DNA of 64,000 nucleotides from Providencia rustigianii DSM 4541 (GCF_000156395.1 NZ_GG703819.1:115194-179193), one strand, 5' to 3'; positions 8,834-17,089 are shown, numbered from the stretch's first letter. The notes: generated from the letters alone by a model not told the origin. Numbers and translations: made by a program.

Positions 8834-10107
8834 TATTTAGCTCCCCATTTGTCCATAATTGATTTGTTGCTAACCGCAGAGTCCATCGTTGATGTAGCTT
8901 TCTGAGAGTCCGGTACGCGCCCTTGCATCCACGCATCAAGTGCAATCGCTTCGTTACCCTTACCGCATTGAATACCGAGCTTATCAACGCCATACTCCGC
9001 CACTTGCTGCTTCGTCATGGTGGCATGGTCGAACACGCCAATGAACGGAGTTAGCTTATGTGCTAATGAATCACGCTCACCGATTTGCTTTAACAATGCA
9101 CCAGTGTCCATGGTCGGTTTGGATTTTTCTAAGCGGTTCATTTTTCGCTTAAGGGATGCCATTTCATCCATTGTAGTAATGCCACGCTTAAGACGCTTGA
9201 TACGGCGATTCAGGCTATCCGTTGTCGCTTGGTCAAGTTCTTCTTTAGCTTCTTCCAGCGCTTCTTCAGCCGCTTCAATCGCAACCTCGGCGGCTTCGAC
9301 GGCTTCGGGGTCTCCCGATTCCGCTTTTTCCGCTTCGACTTCAGCATCTTCAACCGCTTTTTCGACTTCAGCTTCGGTATCTTCCGTTTTCTTTTCGGGA
9401 TCGGGGTCTTCGTCTGAAGTGTCTTTCTTTTCAGGATCTTCATCTGAGGTTGGCTTACCTGCTGCGATTGCCTCAGCGATAATAGTTTTCAGTGCAGCGA
9501 GTTGTTCTGGGGTAAACGTCCCCTCATCTTTCGTCTGCTTTTCTTTGTCATCTTCTGGATTCATACGAATAAATTCCTTTGTGTCGATAGTGATAACGAG
9601 GTGATCTTGCACAGCAACATCAGGACCGGTTCGTCCTTCATCCACTAATGCGAGGTGATTTCCACGTAGGTGACGCTGAATTACGTCATAGTGCTGCCCT
9701 TCATAAATACCGGAGGTAAATTCATACTTACTGCGGTAGCCGGGTGAAAGGTCGATTTTGCCGCTGTCGATATTGCTAAGTGCGACATTAGAAAAGATTT
9801 TGATATTGGCTCTAAGATACGGAGGGTCAAAATACACGTTCTCACCAATAACACCCTGAATGCCTTTCTTCTCCGCTGGGGTGGCATATTTACCCAGCAT
9901 TTCATGTTCAATAATGAACGGGGTTAACTTGAAAGAGTTGATGGTCTCTTCGCTGGCTAATTCTTCCGGTGGGCGTAATACGCGATAGATTTTGTCGGGT
10001 ATCGGCGCCCCGATTTCAGCCCCCAAATAATCAAAAACCCCAACTTTAGAGATGGGGTTATCTTTTACTTCGAGCCAGCCGTTGTTGTCATAGGTTCGTT
10101 TTGTCAT
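8833..10107 (-). CDS. DUF2213-like prohead protease with acidic scaffold-like extension
   Basis: The first ~180 residues of this 424-residue protein match DUF2213 proteins, with a conserved segment near RHLRGNHLALVDEGRTG that resembles the core of phage prohead proteases. Residues roughly 180-300 are a very acidic Glu/Asp/Ala/Lys low-complexity stretch with short repeats (DEDPEKK). A basic helix and coiled-coil C-terminal part follow (about 300-424). The fusion of a protease-like domain to a scaffold-like tail is common in such phages. It overlaps the gpF-like gene by 4 bases. Confidence 0.7.
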   Translation of the reverse strand: MTKRTYDNNGWLEVKDNPISKVGVFDYLGAEIGAPIPDKIYRVLRPPEELASEETINSFKLTPFIIEHEMLGKYATPAEKKGIQGVIGENVYFDPPYLRANIKIFSNVALSNIDSGKIDLSPGYRSKYEFTSGIYEGQHYDVIQRHLRGNHLALVDEGRTGPDVAVQDHLVITIDTKEFIRMNPEDDKEKQTKDEGTFTPEQLAALKTIIAEAIAAGKPTSDEDPEKKDTSDEDPDPEKKTEDTEAEVEKAVEDAEVEAEKAESGDPEAVEAAEVAIEAAEEALEEAKEELDQATTDSLNRRIKRLKRGITTMDEMASLKRKMNRLEKSKPTMDTGALLKQIGERDSLAHKLTPFIGVFDHATMTKQQVAEYGVDKLGIQCGKGNEAIALDAWMQGRVPDSQKATSTMDSAVSNKSIMDKWGAK

Positions 10108-10958
10108 GTCTCCTCACCAAAATCGATAACTGGCGTCATAAAACATTTACATTCGCGCAATTGCCCGGGCAATCCTCGCTCACCGGTTTTTTCATCAATC
10201 ACCGGTGGGTTATCTAGATCGAACTCTTCTCCATTTAGATGCAGATGTAACGCTCTTGGCTCTGCGCTTCCTCCCGAGTGGTTCCAGATGGCTTTACGAA
10301 TACCCACTGATTTCATGCGCTCACAGTTTGCCGTAGTCGTGATTTTTCGCGTTTGGTCAACAGCGATAATATTCGCTCGTCTTTCCGTGACGTTGCCAGT
10401 GTGCCTGATTACATCCAATAAGGTTTTCGCACCCTCACCGCCTTGTGAGATAGAGCGCAACGCCGCACTTTCGATACGCTGATGAAATTGAGTAGGAATG
10501 GATTTAATCAGAGAGACATTTTCAGCTGTTGCAGCAATTATTTTGTCTTTTAACGCTTCAGGCATCGCAGGTGTTTTAATTGTGATGCCGCCTGAAAGCT
10601 GCTTGAGGGAGTCGTCTAAATTACGCTGAGCGCCAATATCTACTTGGGATACAAACTTATCTGCCATAGCGCTAGACTGCGTCGTAAAGATTTTATCCCA
10701 CTTGCGTTTTAACCGGTTGAGCCAAATTCGCGTTTGACTCGCGATACTGGCGTCCATCGTGGCGCCGTCAAAATCATCACTCAGATCACTAAATACTTTT
10801 TCATAGTCTTTAATCATTGAACTAATTAAACGTGACATGTCACGTTGATAACGGCTAGATGGCGCTGCTGAGTACTGTAGAGGCTTGCCCTTCAATACCG
10901 CTTGGCGAGAGGTTGCCCACTTCGCCTTTTTCGTTCGGACTCGTATTCTCCTCGACAT
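10104..10958 (-). CDS. Head morphogenesis protein, Mu gpF/SPP1 gp7-like
   Basis: This 284-residue protein carries the hallmarks of gpF-like minor head proteins. The N-terminal GKPLQYSAAPSSRYQRDM segment resembles SPP1 gp7. The C-terminus has ALHLHLNGEEF followed by a Cys pair in RECKCFMTPV. These proteins associate with the portal and are a few copies per head. Its start overlaps the 3' end of the portal gene by 104 bases in another frame; a shorter start at Met41 (10,838) would remove most of the overlap but would cut a conserved segment. A long palindrome lies in its 5' part. Confidence 0.75.
   Translation of the reverse strand: MSRRIRVRTKKAKWATSRQAVLKGKPLQYSAAPSSRYQRDMSRLISSMIKDYEKVFSDLSDDFDGATMDASIASQTRIWLNRLKRKWDKIFTTQSSAMADKFVSQVDIGAQRNLDDSLKQLSGGITIKTPAMPEALKDKIIAATAENVSLIKSIPTQFHQRIESAALRSISQGGEGAKTLLDVIRHTGNVTERRANIIAVDQTRKITTTANCERMKSVGIRKAIWNHSGGSAEPRALHLHLNGEEFDLDNPPVIDEKTGERGLPGQLRECKCFMTPVIDFGEET
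10829..10846. repeat. 18-bp perfect palindrome with core GTGACATGTCAC
   Basis: AACGTGACATGTCACGTT is perfectly self-complementary and lies inside the gpF-like gene. The 12-bp core GTGACATGTCAC recurs at 25,468-25,479 and 31,845-31,856 within the same prophage. Function unknown. Confidence 0.75.
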
Positions 10959-12357
10959 AATCGTCCTCGTTCACATCAATGCCGTAATAGCTCGACTCTT
11001 TATCGGCTGCGATTTTTTTACGAATATCTAACCCATCAATGGCGCCAGTAGCCGCTAGAGCCGCATCCGTCTGAGCTGATTTCAACTCAATATCTGCACT
11101 CTCTGCCGCTGTTGGGCTATCGAGTGGCGCCCACGTGACCGATATTTCAGTCAGCGGTAGATCTTCACTGCGCATCAACATGTCGTAATGTCGCTGTAAA
11201 AGTTCGTCTAAGTCGTTTGATTGGACGCTTTCTAGCTCTTCACGGTAGTTCGACTCTTCATACTCTCCCGTGGCATTAAATCCCTTTGGTGTGGTACCCA
11301 GCAACTTAGTAGCAGGTACGTTTGCCGCCGCTGCAACTAACTGGTACTGCGTCATAATGGTGGCATCTAAATCCGCTAACGAAGTATCGAACTGCTGAGC
11401 AACGTCCTCTTTCCCCATCACCTGTACGCCATAATTATCGCGCATCTCCATGAAATAAATCATGTTCTCCTGAATAGTACTTTTATCTGCTCCTTCAGGG
11501 TCAGCCATGCCAATAGTTAATAACCGTTTGGTCATTGCCAGTTGCGGTGCTTCATTGGCTGTACGTTCTGATGCATAGACACGCTCATAAATGCGCTCTG
11601 GCACTGATACACCAAAGTAGTTATAAAGTGGCTTAAGTACATTAGGCACAGGGAACGGCACAAACTTAACAAAGTGCGATTTATGGTATTTACGGCCACC
11701 GATGACGTAATACGTCGGCTCGTAGAAATCCATGCTTGCCGGGTCTTGAATGTTGGAGTCAGTTAAATCAGGCGTTACCCACTGTGGATCAATTTGCTTA
11801 ATCCCCTTGTACATCCCCTTAGTCACACCATCGAGATTAAACGGATTCTCATACCATTCTTTAGGATTTGATGTTTCCACCACGAACAGAGCCAATCGAC
11901 CACCGTACACGCGTCCAAAGTGAATTAGCTCCTTGAGTTGATGTTGTATGCGATACTTTTTATCGCGCTTGCGTAGCTTCTTGCTAATCGCGCTATCATC
12001 GTCATTATCGCAATCAACAACATAGCCCTGACGGATAGCATCACGAGCTGGCATGTTGCAGGCCTTATCAACTAGCCAATGCTTCGCAATAATGGCGCAC
12101 ATATTGTTGCCAATAAACATTTGCGAGGCATACCAAGCCGCCTGTGACTCGGGAACGCCATAAACTTGCTCACATTTAAATGAGGGAACGGAGGTATCAA
12201 TACTGTCCATCCCCACACCGTTAATCATCGGCTGCGGTAATGCTAACCCGTTAAACCCATTCTCTTTTGCTAATGCAGGATACAAATCCGTGGTAAACGC
12301 TGACCGCTTCGGCGGTGCAATCTGCTCTGCAATTTTTCGCCTTTTAAACGGCCACAT
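10855..12357 (-). CDS. Portal protein, DUF1073-like
   Basis: This 500-residue protein follows the terminase large subunit by four bases and precedes the gpF-like gene, the portal position. It has portal-like features recalled for the DUF1073 group: an N-terminal region with NMCAIIAKHWLVDKACNMPARDA, a mid-part with TTPKGFNATGEYEESNYREE, and a Ser/Glu-rich C-terminus. The portal forms the dodecameric ring through which DNA is packaged and ejected. The start at 12,357 follows an AGGT-containing leader. Confidence 0.82.
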   Translation of the reverse strand: MWPFKRRKIAEQIAPPKRSAFTTDLYPALAKENGFNGLALPQPMINGVGMDSIDTSVPSFKCEQVYGVPESQAAWYASQMFIGNNMCAIIAKHWLVDKACNMPARDAIRQGYVVDCDNDDDSAISKKLRKRDKKYRIQHQLKELIHFGRVYGGRLALFVVETSNPKEWYENPFNLDGVTKGMYKGIKQIDPQWVTPDLTDSNIQDPASMDFYEPTYYVIGGRKYHKSHFVKFVPFPVPNVLKPLYNYFGVSVPERIYERVYASERTANEAPQLAMTKRLLTIGMADPEGADKSTIQENMIYFMEMRDNYGVQVMGKEDVAQQFDTSLADLDATIMTQYQLVAAAANVPATKLLGTTPKGFNATGEYEESNYREELESVQSNDLDELLQRHYDMLMRSEDLPLTEISVTWAPLDSPTAAESADIELKSAQTDAALAATGAIDGLDIRKKIAADKESSYYGIDVNEDDYVEENTSPNEKGEVGNLSPSGIEGQASTVLSSAI

Positions 12358-12361
12358 AGAA

Positions 12362-13765
12362 TTACCTCTTGGTTGTAAAGAAACCGCCTTTCTTTTTCTG
12401 GAACAGATAACGCAATGCCTGTGTCATGGCATCCACAGTGTCATCATGACCAGCAAACGGGAACGTTGTGATTTCATCCACCGTTTCAGTGATCCACGGT
12501 GCAATAGCTTTGTGTGGTAGCCAGACGTTTCCGGCTTCCCATTCTGCTGTACAGGCGTGTGCGCGGGCGATTTTGCTACCATCTGGTTCAATCGGAACAA
12601 GACCTGAAATAATGGATTTTAGTGAATCAATGACCGCAGGACCGTTAGCTTTATCCTCTACTAGCTTTCTCCTCGCCTGTGGATATTTCTCAACCAATAG
12701 CTTCACGGCTTTGAGTGTTTCCGTGAAGCTCATACGCTTACGAATCTGATACAACAAATACGCATTCGCCCCCTTCTTACCCCAGACTTGTCCTACTACA
12801 TAGTCGGTACCATCGCTATCTTTAAAGGTCATATCCCAGCTGTGAATAATTTCATCAAAGGACTCAGGCAGATCTTTTGGCAAGTAATAGCGCGCAAACT
12901 CTTCATGGAAGATTTGACCATCACCCGGCTTAGGTTTTTGTTGATACATGGCAGACCAAAAATAATCACCAAGGATTGCTTTAGTCTCTAGAAGTTTGTC
13001 AATTGGGTGCAATTCAGGAACTAGGGCTTCCCCATCGTCATTAATAGCTGGAAATTCTAATACTATCGCCTTTTTGTTATTTTCGATTACACGACCCGAT
13101 AAATCATCGGTTGCCCATCGTGTAGCCATAATGATCTCGCCACTATTTTTCGATAAGCGGGTTTTAAATGTGGACACATACCAGTTCCAGACTGACTGCT
13201 TGGTCGTTGGGCTTAATGCTTCTTTGGCGTTTTTTATGGGGTCATCGATAATACCAAGATCAACTTTTTTACCTGTTAATGGACCACCGACACCCTGACT
13301 GATATATGTCCCTTTTCTACCCACAATTTCGAACGTTTCTGAGTTACGCTTTGCTTCTACCTCGATGGTAACAACGCGCTTGGCATTCAAACATGACAAA
13401 GGGAACAGCGCAGCGTATTCGTCGCTCATCATGATCCGCTGCACATCACGGTTCATATCACTGGCTAGGTCTTTGCCGTACGACAAACCCGCTATACGCA
13501 GATCGGGATATTTACCAAAGATGTAAGCAGGTAAGTAGCGAGAAACAATATCGGACTTACCGTGCTGAGGGGGAGCGCCTAAAATAATCACCGGTCGCTC
13601 ACCATTCATCATCTTAATGATAAACCTATCGAGCGCATCACACACCGTTTGAGAGAAATGGCTCGTGATGTATTCAGGGTTTATATACTGAATGAATTCA
13701 TGCAAACTACGGCGTGCTATCTCCCTTTCGATCTCTTCATCAAATAAGCTGAAATCGATATCCAT
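12362..13765 (-). CDS. Terminase large subunit
   Basis: This is the ATPase/nuclease motor for DNA packaging. Walker A is GAPPQHGKS and Walker B is VDLGIIDDP. The C-terminal nuclease shows acidic residues in SWDMTFKDSDGTD, VEDKANGP and FAGHDDTVDAM. The start is taken at ATG 13,765 (MDIDFS), seven bases after TTAGG. Alternatives are ATG 13,771 and GTG 13,795. From 13,765 the protein has 467 residues, normal for the family. A terminator lies between it and the small subunit, so the two are not simply co-transcribed without read-through. Confidence 0.92.
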   Translation of the reverse strand: MDIDFSLFDEEIEREIARRSLHEFIQYINPEYITSHFSQTVCDALDRFIIKMMNGERPVIILGAPPQHGKSDIVSRYLPAYIFGKYPDLRIAGLSYGKDLASDMNRDVQRIMMSDEYAALFPLSCLNAKRVVTIEVEAKRNSETFEIVGRKGTYISQGVGGPLTGKKVDLGIIDDPIKNAKEALSPTTKQSVWNWYVSTFKTRLSKNSGEIIMATRWATDDLSGRVIENNKKAIVLEFPAINDDGEALVPELHPIDKLLETKAILGDYFWSAMYQQKPKPGDGQIFHEEFARYYLPKDLPESFDEIIHSWDMTFKDSDGTDYVVGQVWGKKGANAYLLYQIRKRMSFTETLKAVKLLVEKYPQARRKLVEDKANGPAVIDSLKSIISGLVPIEPDGSKIARAHACTAEWEAGNVWLPHKAIAPWITETVDEITTFPFAGHDDTVDAMTQALRYLFQKKKGGFFTTKR

Positions 13766-13855
13766 AGCCATACCTAAAATGTAAGAAATAGCCACTTCAC
13801 TTCAAAAGGACAGTGAAACGGAAAATGAGTTTTTGATAACAAATTAGCAACAAAT

Positions 13856-13892
13856 AAAAAGCCCAAATTCAAAGAGAAGATTTAGGCTTTTA
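13856..13892 (-). terminator. Terminator between terS and terL
   Basis: On the minus strand AAAAGCCTAAAT pairs with ATTTGGGCTTTT (one mismatch) around an 11-base loop and runs into TATTTG. It sits downstream of terS. Late transcripts must pass it, consistent with Q-type antitermination. Confidence 0.6.
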
Positions 13893-13963
13893 TCGGTTTA
13901 GAGTGACATTTTAATTGAGTTGAAAAGTCGCAGGGCATGTAAGCACCATTATGTTAAATAAGG

Positions 13964-14983
13964 TCAACTTTTCGATTTTTTCCTCAACTGCATGAGCTGC
14001 TCAAAACTTAAGTGGCTTAGATCGATTCCTGTTGATTGAATGGGCCCACCATCCGCACCAGTTACTTCAGTTCTGTTTTTCAGCATACCTAAATGCTGTG
14101 CAACCATTTTAAGCGCGTCATCTTGATTACGAGTGATCACCTCGACGCCAAACTTACCCTCTTTCACGCCGGCGAATAAACGACGAGCTGCGCCGGCTAA
14201 ATCGCGCGTATCATGAAAATGCGCACGACCAATACCCGCGCCATTACATCGAGGGCAATCAGGGTTAGGGTCTAACGTGTCATCATAACCGTAACCACCA
14301 ACATCTTGTGGAGGTGATTTATTCGCTGCCATGGCTTTTTTCACAGCATCTTCATATTCAACCGCATCACGCCACTGATAATTAAAACCAAAGCCCCAGC
14401 AATGACGACAACACAATCGACGATATTCAGTCAGCTCGTTAACGTCTGCAGTCGCAATATCCCACCACATTTTTAATACGGCATCTTGGGTTATCTCAGT
14501 TCTGCGTTCTCGTTCAGCTAGCGCGTCTCTGATTGCTCGATTGACCTCAATATTTCTATATATCTGACTTGCGCTAGCGTAGGCATTATGTCCATTACAT
14601 TTACCACCTGCTCTCTTGTATGCAGCAGTACGGTTTAAGTCGATAAGATACTCATTGACGAAACGAAATTGTAGGTCTGTAAGCTTGTAGTTGCGCAGGT
14701 TAAACGTGTTTTCATCATTGTGCGCATTATCTTGTTCACCGCTCTGCGCAATTGATATATCACTATCGTGTATTGGCTCTTTTGCGCATTCTTTATCGTG
14801 CGCAGTGCGCAATTTCTTGTGCGCAGTTTTTTGCGCACTCTGCGCATTTGATATCTTGATGTATCGACGCGCAGTTGCGTAATTAAGTCCCTGTTCTTCG
14901 CACCACTCTTTCGGGGATATTCCTGATTCGGCGTGAGCGGCGAGGAACTGTTGTTGTAGCGTCCCCCAATCCGGTTTAGCCAT
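13964..14983 (-). CDS. Terminase small subunit with N-terminal HTH and zinc ribbon
   Basis: This 339-residue protein is longer than typical small terminases. The N-terminus (about 1-45) is helix-turn-helix-like (EWCEEQGLNYATARRYIKIS). A polar Ala/His/Gln-rich linker spans about 46-98. The Terminase_2 core starts near LTDLQFRFVNEYLIDLNRTAAYKRAGG. Two CxxC pairs (CCRHCWG and CPRCNGAG) suggest a zinc ribbon. The linker is encoded by DNA containing nine TGCGCA hexamers, a candidate pac site. The protein recognises viral DNA and recruits the large subunit. Confidence 0.87.
   Translation of the reverse strand: MAKPDWGTLQQQFLAAHAESGISPKEWCEEQGLNYATARRYIKISNAQSAQKTAHKKLRTAHDKECAKEPIHDSDISIAQSGEQDNAHNDENTFNLRNYKLTDLQFRFVNEYLIDLNRTAAYKRAGGKCNGHNAYASASQIYRNIEVNRAIRDALAERERRTEITQDAVLKMWWDIATADVNELTEYRRLCCRHCWGFGFNYQWRDAVEYEDAVKKAMAANKSPPQDVGGYGYDDTLDPNPDCPRCNGAGIGRAHFHDTRDLAGAARRLFAGVKEGKFGVEVITRNQDDALKMVAQHLGMLKNRTEVTGADGGPIQSTGIDLSHLSFEQLMQLRKKSKS
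14692..14846. repeat. Cluster of nine TGCGCA hexamers in terS (candidate pac/TerS-binding site)
   Basis: TGCGCA occurs at 14692, 14721, 14745, 14783, 14799, 14806, 14820, 14832 and 14841, nine copies in 155 bp where chance predicts well under one. The region encodes only a low-complexity linker of the small terminase. Headful-packaging phages commonly carry pac inside or beside the small terminase gene. Confidence 0.6.
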
Positions 14984-15006
14984 CGTGTTTATCTCCTTTA
15001 ACCTAT

Positions 15007-15032
15007 AAAAAAGCCCACTCGAAAGTAGGCTT
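15007..15032 (-). terminator. Intrinsic terminator upstream of terS
   Basis: Reading the minus strand, AAGCCTACT and AGTGGGCTT pair (one G-U) around a TTCG tetraloop and continue into TTTTT. It separates the 83-residue gene from the terminase operon. Confidence 0.78.
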
Positions 15033-15076
15033 TGTGATTGGCTATCATAGATATAAATAACGTAATAATTTGTATA

Positions 15077-15328
15077 TTATTTGTTTAGATATTGATAAAA
15101 ATCTCTAATGGCACCATATTTTGATGAAAAATCTTTAGCGACTTCGCGCCAATATTCATCATCCCCTTTGACACCTAATAAGTATTCTCTAAACATATCT
15201 TCATTTATGTCGGGATGCCTCTCCAATAGCCTCAATACAACTGTATTAAATAATTCAATATCCCCACCCTCTTCACGCCCATATGTATCAGATGTAATCC
15301 ACGGATCTAACAACTTCAAACCTTCCAT
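15077..15328 (-). CDS. Phage hypothetical protein
   Basis: An 83-residue acidic protein encoded between the Rz1 gene and terS. It has no Cys and no signal peptide, and its C-terminus is aromatic-rich (AIRDFYQYLNK). I do not recognise a family. Local DNA is AT-rich compared with the structural genes, and a terminator follows, so it may be a small cargo gene (moron). ATG at 15,328 is preceded by AAGGAG. Confidence 0.55.
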   Translation of the reverse strand: MEGLKLLDPWITSDTYGREEGGDIELFNTVVLRLLERHPDINEDMFREYLLGVKGDDEYWREVAKDFSSKYGAIRDFYQYLNK

Positions 15329-15394
15329 CCTACATACTCCTTAGCTTCTATGAATAATTATAGTAGTTGATAATTTTAGCATATTTACACTGGG

Positions 15395-15712
15395 TTAATT
15401 ATTACCTCTAGAAGCTTCAATTTCTCGGATGGCTTCAAACTGCGTATTCGCCTTCTCTATCGTTCCTAGCAATAATCTGTTCCATAATACAGACGCTTTG
15501 AATGATAAGGTTTTTCCGTCACTGTCAGGCGGCAATGGCGGTACCACAGAATTAGTTAACGTCGATGGAATTGGAACGCATTGCGCGCGCTCGTAGCTCG
15601 TTTGTGTACTCGAACAAGCCATCAGTAACAAGCTGAGGCACAAGAGAATCACAAGAAGACTCTGCTTTGAGTATCGTTTTATATTCAATGATTTTCTCCT
15701 GCGCTTTCGCAT
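15395..15712 (-). CDS. Rz1: Outer-membrane spanin lipoprotein, Rz1-like
   Basis: The protein has a basic N-terminus, a hydrophobic stretch and the lipobox-like LLMAC near residue 33, followed by a Pro-rich segment (VVPPLPPDSDG) typical of o-spanins. It overlaps the Rz gene by 161 bases in a different frame, the classical Rz/Rz1 arrangement. With the inner-membrane spanin it fuses the inner and outer membranes at the end of lysis. At 105 residues it is longer than lambda Rz1; the mature part after the lipobox Cys is about 72 residues. Confidence 0.75.
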   Translation of the reverse strand: MRKRRRKSLNIKRYSKQSLLVILLCLSLLLMACSSTQTSYERAQCVPIPSTLTNSVVPPLPPDSDGKTLSFKASVLWNRLLLGTIEKANTQFEAIREIEASRGNN

Positions 15713-15929
15713 CAGCTTGAATGCCGTTCCGGTATGCTGTTGTTGCTATCTGATTAAAGCGATTGAATTGAAATGACTGAAGGGCAATGACCGCACTTTG
15801 TTTGATGTTTTCTTGCTTTAACTTGTCGTTGTCGCTATTAACTGCAGTGTTATTATCATAAAGTGTCAATGCCAACCAACTAACAGCAACTAACATTAAA
15901 AAAAGCCAAAACGAGTTATCTATCTTCAT
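15552..15929 (-). CDS. Rz: Inner-membrane spanin, Rz-like
   Basis: This 125-residue protein has an N-terminal membrane anchor (about residues 6-24, FWLFLMLVAVSWLALTLY) and a periplasmic helical part, the topology of i-spanins. Its ATG overlaps the stop of the preceding small membrane-protein gene (ATGA at 15,929). The Rz1-like frame overlaps its 3' half. It acts with Rz1 after endolysin has degraded the wall. Sequence conservation of this family is low, so the call rests on topology and neighbours. Confidence 0.72.
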   Translation of the reverse strand: MKIDNSFWLFLMLVAVSWLALTLYDNNTAVNSDNDKLKQENIKQSAVIALQSFQFNRFNQIATTAYRNGIQADAKAQEKIIEYKTILKAESSCDSLVPQLVTDGLFEYTNELRARAMRSNSIDVN

Positions 15930-16102
15930 AAGTTAACCTGCTTGGCTTTATTGTAATTGACCGCACTTTGACAGCGTTTTTCTAGGCTTACTTTGTCAGT
16001 ACCACCGCAGGTATTGTCTCTGAGTACGTATACGCCAGCTGCCAAGAAGATGGGTATCCCGATAATGAAAGCGGATAAACATAAGCAAACTCGCCAAGAC
16101 AT
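15926..16102 (-). CDS. Small membrane protein overlapping endolysin C-terminus
   Basis: A 58-residue frame starts at ATG 16,102 (MSWRVCLC), preceded by GGAAG, and ends in an ATGA overlap with Rz. It has one predicted membrane segment ([19 protein letters not shown]) and a tail with two Cys. Its first two thirds (115 bases) overlap the last 38 codons of the endolysin in another frame. Coupling to Rz and the hydrophobic segment suggest a real lysis-cassette gene; function unknown. A longer frame starts at 16,168. Confidence 0.5.
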   Translation of the reverse strand: MSWRVCLCLSAFIIGIPIFLAAGVYVLRDNTCGGTDKVSLEKRCQSAVNYNKAKQVNL

Positions 16103-16560
16103 ACAGCTTCTTCCACTTCGCGCCTTGTCATTAATCCTTTCCATTTCACACCTCCGGCATAAATCCAACGTTTAAGTTCATTGCAAGCACCAATTGGATC
16201 ACCTGCGTTGAGTTTTTTGAGTAACGTAGAACGCGAGAAAGCACCGGTTCCGACGTTATAAGTAAATGAATAAAGAGCCGCCCTGGTGTAATCAGGAATA
16301 TTGACTTTAATTAGTGGATTTACCGCTTTAGCAACGATTGCTAAGTCTTTTTCTAATAGCGCTTTACACTCGGCTTCCGTATAGGTTTTGGTGGGGATAA
16401 TGTCAGAACCTGTGTGTCCATAGCACACAGTTAATATTCCTACCGGATCCAAGTATGGCTTGCGCTTGTACCCTTCAAACTCAGTAACCATTGCAACAGT
16501 TAATGTCATCAATCCACCAGCTGCAGCGGCCATTTTTATTTTATTTGGTATCTTTGCCAT
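15988..16560 (-). CDS. SAR endolysin, GH24 lysozyme (R21/T4-type)
   Basis: The glycoside hydrolase 24 catalytic triad is visible as Glu-x8-Asp-x5-Thr in [21 protein letters not shown]. The N-terminus ([19 protein letters not shown]) is a weakly hydrophobic signal-anchor-release segment. The enzyme is therefore probably exported by Sec, tethered inactive and released when the membrane depolarises, cutting peptidoglycan. The family motif [15 protein letters not shown] is near the end. The last ~35 residues extend past the usual family end and overlap another small gene. It pairs with the adjacent pinholin. Confidence 0.88.
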   Translation of the reverse strand: MAKIPNKIKMAAAAGGLMTLTVAMVTEFEGYKRKPYLDPVGILTVCYGHTGSDIIPTKTYTEAECKALLEKDLAIVAKAVNPLIKVNIPDYTRAALYSFTYNVGTGAFSRSTLLKKLNAGDPIGACNELKRWIYAGGVKWKGLMTRREVEEAVCLGEFAYVYPLSLSGYPSSWQLAYTYSETIPAVVLTK

Positions 16561-16765
16561 GTACCGCCTCTCTGCGCTTATCTTCTTTTCGTTTGAAATA
16601 TAGGTTTGTTAAGAATGTGGCCAGACCTAAAAGCAGGCTCCCGAGCACACCAATCGCTGCCCATTGTTCCGATGAAAAACCATCTAATAATTGCTTTAAC
16701 CAGTAAAACGTTGAACCTGTCGAAGCAGCATAGGAGGCGCCAGTCGTTAATTTATCCATACGCAT
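16541..16765 (-). CDS. Pinholin, phage 21 S-type holin
   Basis: This 74-residue protein closely resembles the phage 21 pinholin: [16 protein letters not shown], the [21 protein letters not shown] membrane segment, and a basic tail ([12 protein letters not shown]). Two start codons (MRM: Met1 and Met3) with a positive residue between them mirror the dual-start holin/antiholin design of S21. The first membrane segment is Gly/Ser/Ala-rich and would flip out to trigger small pores that activate the SAR endolysin. It overlaps the endolysin gene by 20 bases. Confidence 0.88.
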   Translation of the reverse strand: MRMDKLTTGASYAASTGSTFYWLKQLLDGFSSEQWAAIGVLGSLLLGLATFLTNLYFKRKEDKRREAVHGKDTK

Positions 16766-16864
16766 ATACCACCCCCTACGGAGTGCCTGATATTTAGTTA
16801 ATAGAAAGCCACCAGATAAAAAATCTAGTGGTTGTTAATAAACTCAGTTGGAATTTAAAAAATG

Positions 16865-16888
16865 AAAAAGGCTAAGCATTGCTTAGCC
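16865..16888 (-). terminator. Intrinsic terminator upstream of lysis cassette
   Basis: On the minus strand GGCTAAGC and GCTTAGCC form a perfect eight-pair stem with a three-base loop followed by TTTTTC. A second, weaker hairpin (CCACTAGAT/ATCTGGTGG) lies at 16,809-16,832. Both precede the holin, so lysis expression needs antitermination. Confidence 0.75.
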
Positions 16889-16906
16889 ATCAGGATGTGA
16901 TAAAAA

Positions 16907-17089
16907 TTAATTTGTTACTTTTCTACTTCTAAAAATACCGTTAATCATTTCTTCAAAGATTATTTTGCTGCAATCTTCATATGGGCAAATAACCGGTTCT
17001 TTTTCTTTACCACCGGGGCCTACAACGCCCCATTCTTCATACCCAAGCTTGCGTCCGCAATGAGGGCAATCAATAATACCGCCGGACAT
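16907..17089 (-). CDS. Small zinc-ribbon protein
   Basis: The protein has 60 residues from ATG 17,089 (MSGGIIDCPHCGRKL), which has TAAGGAG six bases upstream. A CPHC pair and a second pair in CPYEDC form a probable zinc ribbon. Such proteins are common in phage accessory regions; no specific role can be assigned. It lies between the methyltransferase and the lysis cassette and is followed by a terminator. A start 18 bases further upstream is possible but has no good ribosome site. Confidence 0.65.
   Translation of the reverse strand: MSGGIIDCPHCGRKLGYEEWGVVGPGGKEKEPVICPYEDCSKIIFEEMINGIFRSRKVTN

Noticed and set aside
9017-9604. Open frame of 195 codons on the plus strand opposite the protease/scaffold gene, very Ser/Ala-rich.
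   Set aside because: It is the mirror of the acidic GAA/GAT-rich tract; composition is unlike a folded protein and it has no ribosome site or neighbours on that strand.
13018-13300. Plus-strand frames opposite the terminase large subunit.
   Set aside because: They are shadows of a strongly conserved coding region.
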